A stretch of DNA of 27,713 bases from Verrucomicrobia bacterium UBA7008 (GTDB lineage Bacteria; Verrucomicrobiota; Kiritimatiellia; RFP12; UBA1067). Numbering within the stretch: position 1 is the stretch's first letter; each line of letters opens with the position of its first letter. Of the stretch, positions 16,081 through 23,416 are shown one piece after another. The notes beneath the pieces are model-generated. The model worked only from the letters and a program-made list of their open reading frames with translations. It was not told where the DNA came from and ran no database searches. The stretch is taken from contig DJXI01000041.1 of NCBI GenBank assembly GCA_002449695.1, positions 1 to 27,713 on the forward strand. Direction: 5' to 3'. The position numbers were made by a program, and so were the translations under genes.

Positions 16081-16320
16081 ATGAATGCGGCGATCCAGAT
16101 TCTGCGTCTCGCGGCCGTGATCGGCCTCGTCGTCGGCGCGGCGGCGCTCGCGACGCCGCCGGGGCGGCTGCCGCTGGCGGTGCGGGGGCTCGCGAAAGTC
16201 CTCGCGCGCGGGCGGCCCGGCGGGGTCGGCGCGCCGGAGACGCGCCCCGTCTCCGCCCGGCGGCGGCTTCTCGCCTTCCTGCTCGTGGCGCTTGCGGCCC
16301 TGATCGCCGTTTTGATATAA
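16081..16320 (+). CDS. Small membrane protein, hypothetical, 79 residues
   Basis: ATG 16081 to TAA 16318-16320. The product has two hydrophobic segments, LRLAAVIGLVVGAAALA near the N-terminus and LLAFLLVALAALIAVLI at the C-terminus, joined by a basic Pro/Gly/Arg-rich loop. I do not recognise a family. No clear Shine-Dalgarno or own promoter is seen, and the frame could be a chance one in GC-rich DNA, so the call is tentative. The downstream TPR-gene promoter lies inside its last codons, and its TAA stop forms part of that -10 box. Confidence 0.45.
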   Translation: MNAAIQILRLAAVIGLVVGAAALATPPGRLPLAVRGLAKVLARGRPGGVGAPETRPVSARRRLLAFLLVALAALIAVLI

Positions 16321-16321
16321 T
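16292..16321 (+). promoter_or_regulatory. Promoter of the TPR-LolA-like-AsmA-like operon, predicted leaderless
   Basis: -35 TTGCGG (16292-16297), 18-nt spacer, extended -10 TGA-TATAAT (16313-16321), the best consensus match in the window. The ATG at 16330 is 8 nt beyond the -10, again predicting transcription from the start codon. Confidence 0.72.
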
Positions 16322-16329
16322 ATAAGGCT

Positions 16330-17250
16330 ATGAACAGGACTTTGGTCTTATTTACGGCTCTGTTGACGTGCGCCGCGGCGCAGGCGTCATGGTACTGGCC
16401 GTTCGGGGGCGACGCGTCGGCGCGGAAGCAGCCGCGCATCTCCGAACTGCTGGCGGACGCGACCGAGATGATCGACCGGGCGTCCGACTATTCCGACGAG
16501 GGGCAGGTCGACAAGGCGGTCGCCGAATACCGCCGGGCGCTCGCGGAGCTCGACCGCGTGGAGATCACGAACCCCGACCTCGTCGAGACGGCGGAGTTCG
16601 CCACCGTGCGCAACAAGCGCGCGTACGTCACCGCGGCGGTCGATTCGCTCCTCCTGAAGCAGGCGCGGCAGAACGCCAAGGCGGTGGCGGTCACCGACAC
16701 GACCGAGCTGGAGAAGCGCTATGCGCGGCTGAAGGGCCGGGAGCTGCCCGACGAGAAGAAGCTGGAGATCGCCGAGAAGGCCATCGAGGAGAACGAGCAG
16801 GGCAAGGTGGTGGCCGCCGCGACGCAGCCGGCGGCGGACGAGGCGGCCGCGCCGTCGAAGACGCGCCGCCGGATCGACGCGCTGCTGGCGAAAGACCCGA
16901 AGAACCGCCGGGCCCGGCTGATGTCGGCCTCCGAGGATCTGTGCGTCCGGAATTTCGACGCGGCGCAGGCGACGCTGAAGGAGCTGCTGGACGAGCGGCC
17001 CAACGACGCGGCGGCGCTGAACATGCGCGCGGCGGTCGAGGTGGCGATGGGCGCGCTCAAGGAGGCGGAGCGCACGCTCGACCAGTCGATCCAGTCCAAT
17101 CCGCGCAGCTATTACGCCTACTACAACCTCGCGCGCCTCATCCTGCAGACGCGCGGGGCGGAGGGCCGGGAGGCGGCCCGGCGCTACTACGAGGCCGGCC
17201 GCGCGGTCGGCGGGCCCGCGGACGACAGTCTGGAGGCGCTGCTGCAATGA
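16330..17250 (+). CDS. Exported tetratricopeptide-repeat protein
   Basis: 306 residues, signal peptide MNRTLVLFTALLTCAAAQA, then SWYWPFGG. TPR-like helical repeats are visible at about 45-75 (A...Y...GQVDKAVAEYRRAL) and in the C-terminal third (NFDAAQATLKELLDERPNDAAALNMRAAVEVAMGALKEAERTLDQSIQSNPRSYYAYYNLARLI). The middle holds a charged, probably coiled segment. TPR proteins act as scaffolds; the partner is unknown. The last 4 nt overlap the next gene (ATGA), and the group with LolA-like and AsmA-like genes suggests an envelope role. No Shine-Dalgarno precedes the ATG, in line with the promoter position. Confidence 0.8.
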   Translation: MNRTLVLFTALLTCAAAQASWYWPFGGDASARKQPRISELLADATEMIDRASDYSDEGQVDKAVAEYRRALAELDRVEITNPDLVETAEFATVRNKRAYVTAAVDSLLLKQARQNAKAVAVTDTTELEKRYARLKGRELPDEKKLEIAEKAIEENEQGKVVAAATQPAADEAAAPSKTRRRIDALLAKDPKNRRARLMSASEDLCVRNFDAAQATLKELLDERPNDAAALNMRAAVEVAMGALKEAERTLDQSIQSNPRSYYAYYNLARLILQTRGAEGREAARRYYEAGRAVGGPADDSLEALLQ

Positions 17251-17870
17251 TGTGGGCCGCCGTCAGCGCGCTGATGCTGGCCGCCGCCCCCGTTCCCGCG
17301 GCGGCGGCGCCGGCGCCCGTGCTGTCCGCCGACGCGACGGCGGAGGAGATGGTGGCCGTCTGCCGCGCGATGATTCCGCGCGACGTGGAACTGGAAGGGC
17401 GGATCGTGCTGCGCAGCCGCAAGGGCATCGTGCAGGCGGAATACGGCTACCGGCTGACGCGCGCGGCGGGCGAAACGCACCTGACGGTCGCGGACAGGGA
17501 CGGCGCGCCCGTCGCGTTCGAGAAGGAAGGGCGGCTTCTGGGCACCGACGTCACCTGGAGCGATCTGACGCTCGACTACCTGTGGTGGGATTCGTTCGCC
17601 TTCGACCGCGAACGCGAGGCGGAAAGCGTGCACGGGCAGATGTGCAGCGTCGTGACGATGACGCGCGGCGCGCGCACCGTGCGCGTGTGGATCGACCGCC
17701 GGACGGGCGCGCTGATGCAGGCCGAGGAGATGTCGGACGGCCGTCCCGTGCGCCGCCTGTGGGGCACGCGCATCAAGAAGTTTGGGGAGCGTTGGGTGCC
17801 CAACGTCCTTGAAGTTGAAACACTTGGCAGCGGTCACCGCACCAAAATCACCGTGGAGAAACTCACATGA
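17247..17870 (+). CDS. LolA-like outer-membrane lipoprotein-sorting protein
   Basis: 207 residues with a signal peptide (MMWAAVSALMLAAAPVPAAAA). ATG 17247 and ATG 17250 are both possible starts. The mature part (VELEGRIVLRSRKG..., GTDVTWSDLTLDYLWW, VRVWIDRRTGALMQAEEM, GERWVPNVLEVE) has the strand pattern of the periplasmic LolA/LolB-like half-barrel family of uncharacterised lipoprotein-sorting proteins. Members bind lipid or lipoprotein acyl chains in the periplasm; the cargo here is unknown. It overlaps the TPR gene and the AsmA-like gene by 4 nt each, so the three are translationally coupled. Confidence 0.7.
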   Translation: MMWAAVSALMLAAAPVPAAAAPAPVLSADATAEEMVAVCRAMIPRDVELEGRIVLRSRKGIVQAEYGYRLTRAAGETHLTVADRDGAPVAFEKEGRLLGTDVTWSDLTLDYLWWDSFAFDREREAESVHGQMCSVVTMTRGARTVRVWIDRRTGALMQAEEMSDGRPVRRLWGTRIKKFGERWVPNVLEVETLGSGHRTKITVEKLT

Positions 17871-19006
17871 AAGCAATCAAGAAGTTGTTCAAGTTCCTGT
17901 TCTGGACGCTCGTCGTCCTCGTGGTCTTCGTGCTGGCGCTGCCGCTCTGGATCGGGCCGGTCGTGACGACGGTGGCGAACAAGACGGTGCCGGGGATCGT
18001 CAAGACCGATTTCAACCTGGGCGTGTTCGGCCTGAACCCGTACACGGGCACGTGCCGCGTCGGCGACCTGCAGCTGGCGAATCCCGAAGGCTTCCCGAAG
18101 GAGAACTGCGTGGCGCTGGGCACCTTCAAGGTCAATCTGGACGTGCCGAGCGTCTGGACGAAGAAGATCCACGTCGAGGAGATCACGCTGGACGGGCTGA
18201 CGGTGGCGACGACGGTCACGGGCGCGAACTTCAAGCAGATCGCCGCGAACGTGTCGGGTGAACCGGCGGCGACGGCCGAGGCCCCGGCGTCCGGCGAGAC
18301 GGCCGCCGCGCCGGAGACGCCGGCCGAAGCCCCGGCGCGCGCGTCGGCCGAGACGAAGGCCGAGGAGGCGCCGCACGTCGTCATCGACCGCCTGACGCTG
18401 AAGAACATCGTCGTCAAGCTCAACGGCCTGCCGATCCCGGTGCCGCCGCTGACGCTCGAGGGCATCGGCGCGGACAAGGCGGAGGGCGCGAGCCTGATGG
18501 ACGCGTGGCAGGAGATCTTCAACAAGGTGCTGAATTCGGCGGGAGCGCTCGGCAGCGCGCTCGGTGATCTCGGCAAGGGCGTGACGGAGGCGGCGAACGC
18601 GGCCTTGAGCGCGGGCACGGAGGCGGCGAACGCGGCGCTGGCCGCGGGCACGGACGCGGCGAACGCGGCTTTGAGCGCGGGCACCGACGCGGCGAACGCG
18701 GCCCTCTCCGCCGGCACGGAGGCGGTGGGCACGGCGCTCGGGTCGATCCAGAACGTGGATCTCTCGGGCGCGACGACGGCGGTCGGCGACGGCGCGGGCG
18801 CGGTGATGGACACGCTCAAGAACGCCGGCGGCACGGCGCTGAACGTCGGCACGGACGCGGCGGGTGCGGTCGGCGACGGCGCGGGCGCGGTGATGGACAC
18901 GCTCAAGGACGCCGGCGGCACGGCGGTCGACGGCGCGGGGAAGGCCCTCAATGCGGTCGGCGACGGCGCCGGAAAGGCTCTTGACGCCATCAAGGGCCTG
19001 TGGTAA
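17867..19006 (+). CDS. AsmA-like envelope protein with 11-residue C-terminal repeats
   Basis: 379 residues. A single N-terminal membrane anchor (FKFLFWTLVVLVVFVLALPLWI) is followed by an AsmA/DUF748-like segment (VKTDFNLGVFGLNPYTG..VGDLQLANPEGFPKEN...HVEEITLDGLTV) typical of proteins with repeating beta modules facing the periplasm. An Ala/Pro/Glu-rich linker (about 135-165) leads to VIDRLTLKNIVVKLNG. From about residue 240 the sequence becomes an Ala/Gly-rich array of 11-residue units (EAANAALSAGT type, then VGDGAGAVMDTLK type) likely to form long amphipathic helices. ATG 17867 overlaps the preceding stop (ATGA). The family is linked to outer-membrane biogenesis and lipid transport; the role of the repeat tail is unknown. 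Confidence 0.7.
   Translation: MKAIKKLFKFLFWTLVVLVVFVLALPLWIGPVVTTVANKTVPGIVKTDFNLGVFGLNPYTGTCRVGDLQLANPEGFPKENCVALGTFKVNLDVPSVWTKKIHVEEITLDGLTVATTVTGANFKQIAANVSGEPAATAEAPASGETAAAPETPAEAPARASAETKAEEAPHVVIDRLTLKNIVVKLNGLPIPVPPLTLEGIGADKAEGASLMDAWQEIFNKVLNSAGALGSALGDLGKGVTEAANAALSAGTEAANAALAAGTDAANAALSAGTDAANAALSAGTEAVGTALGSIQNVDLSGATTAVGDGAGAVMDTLKNAGGTALNVGTDAAGAVGDGAGAVMDTLKDAGGTAVDGAGKALNAVGDGAGKALDAIKGLW
18586..18717 (+). repeat. Four 33-bp tandem repeats coding 11-residue units
   Basis: Four consecutive 33-nt units encode (E/D)AANAAL(S/A)AGT. The codons differ slightly between copies, so the repeat is older than a fresh duplication or is held at protein level. The 11-residue period resembles that of LEA-type and membrane-lying amphipathic helices. 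Confidence 0.85.
18779..18925 (+). repeat. 60-bp direct repeat, 87 bp apart
   Basis: 18779-18838 and 18866-18925 are the same except for AAC/GAC. Both encode AVGDGAGAVMDTLK(N/D)AGGTA. The near identity points to a recent duplication within the AsmA-like gene. Confidence 0.85.
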
Positions 19007-19047
19007 GGAATGTGCGGAATTTGCAGCAGAGAAAGAACCAACCCAAC

Positions 19048-21513
19048 ATGGAAAAGAAAAACAGAAAGAAGGACCGCCGCGTCGAGTCGTCGGTCGAGGG
19101 CCTGAAGGAAGACTTCGCGTGGCACCTGCGCTACACGCTCGCCAAGAGCGAGGAGAACGCGACGGAGCGCGACCACTACACCGCGTTCGCGAACGCGGTG
19201 CGCGACCGGATCGTCGAGCGCTGGATCAACACGCAGGAGGTCTACCACAAGAAGAACACGAAGCGCGTCTACTACCTGTCGCTCGAGTTCCTGATGGGGC
19301 GGCTTCTCGGGAACAACGTCATTAACCTGAAGGTGGACCAGCAGTGCCGCGACGCGCTCAAGGACTACGGCATCGACTGGAACAGCCTCCGGGACTACGA
19401 GACCGACGCGGGCCTCGGCAACGGCGGCCTCGGCCGTCTCGCCGCGTGCTACCTCGATTCGATGGCCACGCTCGACCTCGCGGGCATGGGCTACGGCCTG
19501 CGGTACGACTACGGCATCTTCCGCCAGAAGATCGTCAACGGCTGCCAGGTCGAGGAGCCCGACCGCTGGCTGAAGGACGGCTATCCCTGGGAGATGGCGC
19601 GTCCCGAGTACGCGCAGACCGTCGGCTTCGGCGGCCACGTCGAGTTCACGACCGTCAAGGGCCGTCAGCAGTGGCGCTGGGTGCCGGCCGAGCAGGTCGA
19701 GGGCGTGCCGTACGACCTGCCGATCGTCGGCTACCGGAACGCGGTCAACTCGCTGCGCCTGTGGAGCGCGAAGGCGACGGAGGACTTCGACCTCGCCGAC
19801 TTCAACAAGGGCGACTACGTCAACGCCGTCGAGACGAAGGTGCTCGCGGAGAATCTCACGAAGGTCCTCTACCCGAACGACAACACGACGGCGGGCAAGG
19901 AGCTGCGGCTCCGGCAGCAGTACTTCTTCGTCGCGTGCTCGCTCGGCGACATCCTGCGCCGCTACCGCCAGGACAACGAGGGCTGGGCGGCGCTGCCGGA
20001 CAAGGTGTTCATCCACCTGAACGAGACGCACCCGGCGCTCGTCATCCCGGAGCTGATGCGCATCCTCATCGACCAGGAGGGCATGGACTGGGACGCGGCG
20101 TGGGAGCTGACGCGCCAGTCGGTCGGCTACACGAACCACACGATCCTGCCCGAGGCGCTCGAGAAGTGGCCCGTCGGCATGATGGAGCGGCTGCTGCCGC
20201 GCCACCTCCAGATCATCTACGAGATCAACGGCCGCTTCCTGCAGCAGATCTCGTCGCAGTATCCCGGCGACATCAAGCGCCTGCAGCGCATGTCGCTCAT
20301 CGACGAGAGCGGCGAGCGGTACGTGCGCATGGCGAACATGTGCCTCGTCGCGGCCTCGTCCGTCAACGGCGTCGCCGAGCTGCACACGCGCATCCTGAAG
20401 GAATCGCTCTTCCGCGACTTCTACGAGCTCTATCCCGAGAAGTTCTTCAACGTGACGAACGGCATCACGCCGCGCCGGTGGCTCCTGAAGGCCAACCCCG
20501 CGCTCGCGCAGCTCATCACCGAGTCGATCGGCGAGACGTGGGTCACGCATCTGGACGAGCTGAAGAAGCTCGAGACGTTCGCCGGCGACAGGGACTTCCT
20601 CGCGTCGCTCGCGAAGATCAAGGCGTCGAACAAGAGGATCCTCTCGAACTACGTGATGAAGAACCTCGGCGTGAAGCTCGATCCGAACGCGATCTTCGAC
20701 GTCCAGGTCAAGCGCCTGCACGAGTACAAGCGCCAGCTCCTGCTGGTCCTCTACATCATCATGTTCTACAACCGCCTCGTCAACGACCCGAAGTTCGACC
20801 CCGTGCCGCGCAGCTTCATCTTCGCGGCGAAGGCGGCGCCGGGCTACTACATGGCGAAGCTGATCATCCGCCTCATCCACGGCGTCGCGGGCGTCGTCAA
20901 CGCGAACCCGAAGACGCGCGAGAAGCTCTCCGTCGTGTTCCTCCCCGACTACCGCGTCTCGCTCGCGGAGAAGATCATGCCGGCGGCGGAGCTCTCGGAG
21001 CAGATCTCGCTCGCGGGCATGGAGGCGTCGGGCACCGGCAACATGAAGTTCATGATGAACGGCGCGCTGACGATCGGCACGTACGACGGCGCGAACGTCG
21101 AGATCAACCAGGAGATCGGCGACGACAACATGTTCCTCTTCGGCATGCGCACCGAGGACGTGGCGGCGAAGCGGCCGACGTACGTCTCGCGCGACTACTA
21201 CCGGAAGGATCCCGAGATCCGGATGGCGCTCGACATGATCAAGGCGAACGTCTTCTCGCTCCTCGACCCGGGCCTCTTCGACCCGATCCTCCGCTCGCTC
21301 CTCGACTACAACGACTACTACATGCTGCTGGCGGACATCCAGAGCTACGCGACGGCGCAGGCGAAGGTGGACCGGTCGTACCGCGACGCCGCGGCGTGGA
21401 ACCGCATGTCGCTCGTCAACATCGCGCGCTCCGGCCGCTTCTCGTCCGACCGCGCGATCCTCGAGTACGCCCGCGACATCTGGCACGTCCAGCCCGTCGA
21501 CTTCAACGCATAA
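19048..21513 (+). CDS. glgP: Glycogen/starch phosphorylase (GT35)
   Basis: Releases glucose-1-phosphate from alpha-1,4-glucans by phosphorolysis, using pyridoxal phosphate. The 821-residue product has full family length and shows GLGNGGLGRLAACYLDSMATL, NETHPAL, KRLHEYKRQLL and the cofactor motif EASGTGNMKF with the PLP lysine at residue 667. ATG 19048 (MEKKNRKKDRR) is preferred over a GTG at 19000, which overlaps the upstream gene. Upstream sequence is purine-rich (AGAGAAAGAA) with only a weak Shine-Dalgarno. It starts 41 nt after the AsmA-like gene with no visible promoter. gpmI follows after 28 nt, which makes a carbon-storage to glycolysis pair. Confidence 0.96.
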   Translation: MEKKNRKKDRRVESSVEGLKEDFAWHLRYTLAKSEENATERDHYTAFANAVRDRIVERWINTQEVYHKKNTKRVYYLSLEFLMGRLLGNNVINLKVDQQCRDALKDYGIDWNSLRDYETDAGLGNGGLGRLAACYLDSMATLDLAGMGYGLRYDYGIFRQKIVNGCQVEEPDRWLKDGYPWEMARPEYAQTVGFGGHVEFTTVKGRQQWRWVPAEQVEGVPYDLPIVGYRNAVNSLRLWSAKATEDFDLADFNKGDYVNAVETKVLAENLTKVLYPNDNTTAGKELRLRQQYFFVACSLGDILRRYRQDNEGWAALPDKVFIHLNETHPALVIPELMRILIDQEGMDWDAAWELTRQSVGYTNHTILPEALEKWPVGMMERLLPRHLQIIYEINGRFLQQISSQYPGDIKRLQRMSLIDESGERYVRMANMCLVAASSVNGVAELHTRILKESLFRDFYELYPEKFFNVTNGITPRRWLLKANPALAQLITESIGETWVTHLDELKKLETFAGDRDFLASLAKIKASNKRILSNYVMKNLGVKLDPNAIFDVQVKRLHEYKRQLLLVLYIIMFYNRLVNDPKFDPVPRSFIFAAKAAPGYYMAKLIIRLIHGVAGVVNANPKTREKLSVVFLPDYRVSLAEKIMPAAELSEQISLAGMEASGTGNMKFMMNGALTIGTYDGANVEINQEIGDDNMFLFGMRTEDVAAKRPTYVSRDYYRKDPEIRMALDMIKANVFSLLDPGLFDPILRSLLDYNDYYMLLADIQSYATAQAKVDRSYRDAAAWNRMSLVNIARSGRFSSDRAILEYARDIWHVQPVDFNA

Positions 21514-21541
21514 GAATCGAAAAAGGAAAAGAGAACGAAAG

Positions 21542-23128
21542 ATGAGACCTGTTGCATTGATCATCCGTGACGGCTGGGGCGTGAACGCACGCGCCGACGG
21601 CAATTCCGTGTACGGCGCGAAGACGCCGGTCATCGACCAGATCCGCGCGCGCTACCCGCACTGCCTGCTGGACTGCTGCGGCGAGGCGGTGGGGCTGCCC
21701 GACGGCTACCAGGGGTCCTCCGAGGTCGGCCACCTCAACATGGGCGCGGGCCGCATCGTCGTGCAGGAGCTCAAGCGCATCGACGACGGCCTGTCCTCGG
21801 GCGAGCTCTTCCAGAGCCCGAAGTGGCAGAAGCTGATCGCCGACTGGAAGGCGAACAATTCGCAGTTCCACTTCTTCGGCCTCCTGCAGGACGAGGGCGT
21901 GCACGCGCACCAGGAGCACCTGTTCAAGCTGATGAAGCGCGCGCGCGCGGAGTTCCCGGAAGGGCGCATCGTCGTGCATCCGTTCCTTGACGGCCGCGAC
22001 ACGCCGCCCCGCTCGACGCTCGAGTACGTCGCGCGCCTCAAGGCGGAGCTCGCGGCGGTGGGCAACGCGACGATCGGCACCGCGATGGGCCGCTACTACG
22101 GCATGGACCGCGTGAAGAACTGGAAGCTGACGAGCGAGGCGTACGACTGCATCGTCAGCTGCGTCGGCAAAAAGGCGGCGACGATCGAGGAGGCGGTCAA
22201 GGCGGAATACGCGACGGGCAAGACGCCCGACGGCACCGACATGACCGACGAGTACATCCCGTGCTACGTGATCGGCGGCTACGCGGGCATGAAGGACGGC
22301 GACGTCGTCATGCACACGAACTACCGCCAGGACCGCGCGATCCAGCTGACGCAGGCGTTCGTCTGCGACGACTACGCGGGCACGCGGTCGGCGCGGCCGA
22401 AGGTGACGTTCCTCGGCTTCACGCGCTACTGGGACGAGTTCGAGGACTACCTCCTCGGCGCGATGGGCGCGGGCGGCGGCATGGACAATCTCCTCGGCGA
22501 AGTCGTCTCGAAGGCCGGCATCCGGCAGCTGCGCCTCGCGGAGACGCAGAAGTTCCGCCACGTGACGAGCTTCTTCAACGGCAAGTCCACGACGCCGAGC
22601 GAAGGGGAGGATCAGGTGGAGGTGAAGTCGCGCTTCGACCCGGCGACGTTCGCGAGCCATCCCGAGATGGACGCCTACAACGTGACGGACGAGCTCCTCA
22701 AGCGCCTCGCGAACAATCCCTACGGCTTCATCGTCGTCAACTACGCGAACTGCGACATGGTCGGCCACACGGGCGATCAGGCGGCGGCGACGAAGGCCGT
22801 CGAGGTGACGGACGAGTGCATCGGCAGGATCCTGCCGCGGCTCCTGGAGCTGGACGCGCACGTCCTCATCTTCGCGGACCACGGCAATGCCGAGCAGATG
22901 GTCGACTACAAGTCGGGCCTCACGAAGACGTCGCACACGCTGAACCTTGTCGACTGCTTCTACGTCGCGAACGACGCGGCGGGCGTGCGGCTGACGCCGC
23001 TGGCGAAGCTGTCGGCGATCGCGCCGACGGCGCTGCAGATGCTGGGCCTTCCCGTGCCGCCTGAGATGACGACGCCGTCGCTCCTCGCGGGCAAGGAACC
23101 CTGGTCCAGGACCGCGCTCAACATCTGA
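21542..23128 (+). CDS. gpmI: 2,3-bisphosphoglycerate-independent phosphoglycerate mutase
   Basis: Interconverts 3- and 2-phosphoglycerate in glycolysis, using two Mn ions and a phosphoserine intermediate. The 528-residue product starts MRPVALIIRDGWG and has the catalytic Ser in QGSSEVGHLNMGAGR (more often MGNSEVGH), DGRDTPPRS, MGRYYGMDR, TNYRQDR and the C-terminal metal site ADHGNAEQM with SHT. A short extra segment lies around GKSTTPSEGEDQ. ATG 21542 follows the purine-rich AAAGGAAAAGAGAACGAAAG. A strong hairpin terminator follows at 23151-23187. Confidence 0.96.
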   Translation: MRPVALIIRDGWGVNARADGNSVYGAKTPVIDQIRARYPHCLLDCCGEAVGLPDGYQGSSEVGHLNMGAGRIVVQELKRIDDGLSSGELFQSPKWQKLIADWKANNSQFHFFGLLQDEGVHAHQEHLFKLMKRARAEFPEGRIVVHPFLDGRDTPPRSTLEYVARLKAELAAVGNATIGTAMGRYYGMDRVKNWKLTSEAYDCIVSCVGKKAATIEEAVKAEYATGKTPDGTDMTDEYIPCYVIGGYAGMKDGDVVMHTNYRQDRAIQLTQAFVCDDYAGTRSARPKVTFLGFTRYWDEFEDYLLGAMGAGGGMDNLLGEVVSKAGIRQLRLAETQKFRHVTSFFNGKSTTPSEGEDQVEVKSRFDPATFASHPEMDAYNVTDELLKRLANNPYGFIVVNYANCDMVGHTGDQAAATKAVEVTDECIGRILPRLLELDAHVLIFADHGNAEQMVDYKSGLTKTSHTLNLVDCFYVANDAAGVRLTPLAKLSAIAPTALQMLGLPVPPEMTTPSLLAGKEPWSRTALNI

Positions 23129-23150
23129 GCGCGGCGAGGCAAAGCACAAA

Positions 23151-23187
23151 AAGAACGAAGCGCCCGGGATCCGGGCGCTTCGTTCTT
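23151..23187. terminator. Strong 17-bp hairpin, shared terminator between convergent genes
   Basis: 23151-23167 pairs perfectly with 23171-23187 around the loop GAT. On the minus strand the stem ends in CTT and runs into TTT, forming the T tract for the small basic protein gene. On the plus strand it lies 23 nt after gpmI but is followed by GCTAAG, so termination there would rely on the stem itself. Confidence 0.85.
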
Positions 23188-23203
23188 GCTAAGAGAAAAA
23201 TCC

Positions 23204-23359
23204 TTAGGCTTCGGGCTTGGTCTTCTTCAAGCCGAGGCCCCGGCAGCCTTCCTTCCATTCCCCGCGCTTCTGGAGGAGGTTGACGCGCTCGAAACGCTTG
23301 AGGACGTTGCGCTTCGACGTGATCTTGCCGGAACCCTTAAGAGATGCATGCTGGCTCAT
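23204..23359 (-). CDS. Chlamydia/Verrucomicrobia small basic protein family
   Basis: 51 residues, starting MSQHASLKGSGK and ending GLKKTKPEA, with a core RNVLKRFERVNLLQKRGEW. About one quarter of the residues are Lys or Arg. I recognise the pattern (SxHxSL, KRxVLKRFERV, LxKRGxW, KTKPE) as the short basic protein found in Chlamydiae and Verrucomicrobia, whose function is unknown; its charge suggests RNA or ribosome binding. ATG 23359 has GAAAGGAAA upstream. It has its own extended -10 promoter 29 nt upstream and a strong terminator after it, so it is a single-gene transcript. The family name is from memory. Confidence 0.85.
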   Translation of the reverse strand: MSQHASLKGSGKITSKRNVLKRFERVNLLQKRGEWKEGCRGLGLKKTKPEA

Positions 23360-23387
23360 TTGTGTCTTTTCCTTTCAAGTGGCCGAT

Positions 23388-23416
23388 AGTATATCATTTT
23401 TATTCGGCGGTTTCAA
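23388..23416 (-). promoter_or_regulatory. Promoter of the small basic protein gene
   Basis: Minus strand: -35 TTGAAA (23416-23411), 17-nt spacer, extended -10 TGA-TATACT (23396-23388). The -35 is inside the 3' end of the parvulin gene. The leader is about 20 nt and carries a Shine-Dalgarno, unlike the leaderless promoters with the same -10. Confidence 0.65.

Noticed and set aside
13722..16439. 905-codon open frame antisense to the GH35 gene
   Set aside because: Antisense shadow. It covers the hairpin, the promoter and parts of three plus-strand genes.
17790..17805. Short palindrome CGTTGGG-TG-CCCAACG in the LolA-like gene
   Set aside because: Inside a well-supported coding region, with a 2-nt loop and no T run; likely chance.
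17863..21633. 1256-codon open frame antisense to the AsmA-like gene and glgP
   Set aside because: Spans two real genes and an intergenic gap on the other strand. Composition is typical of antisense reading in GC-rich DNA, with no recognisable domain.
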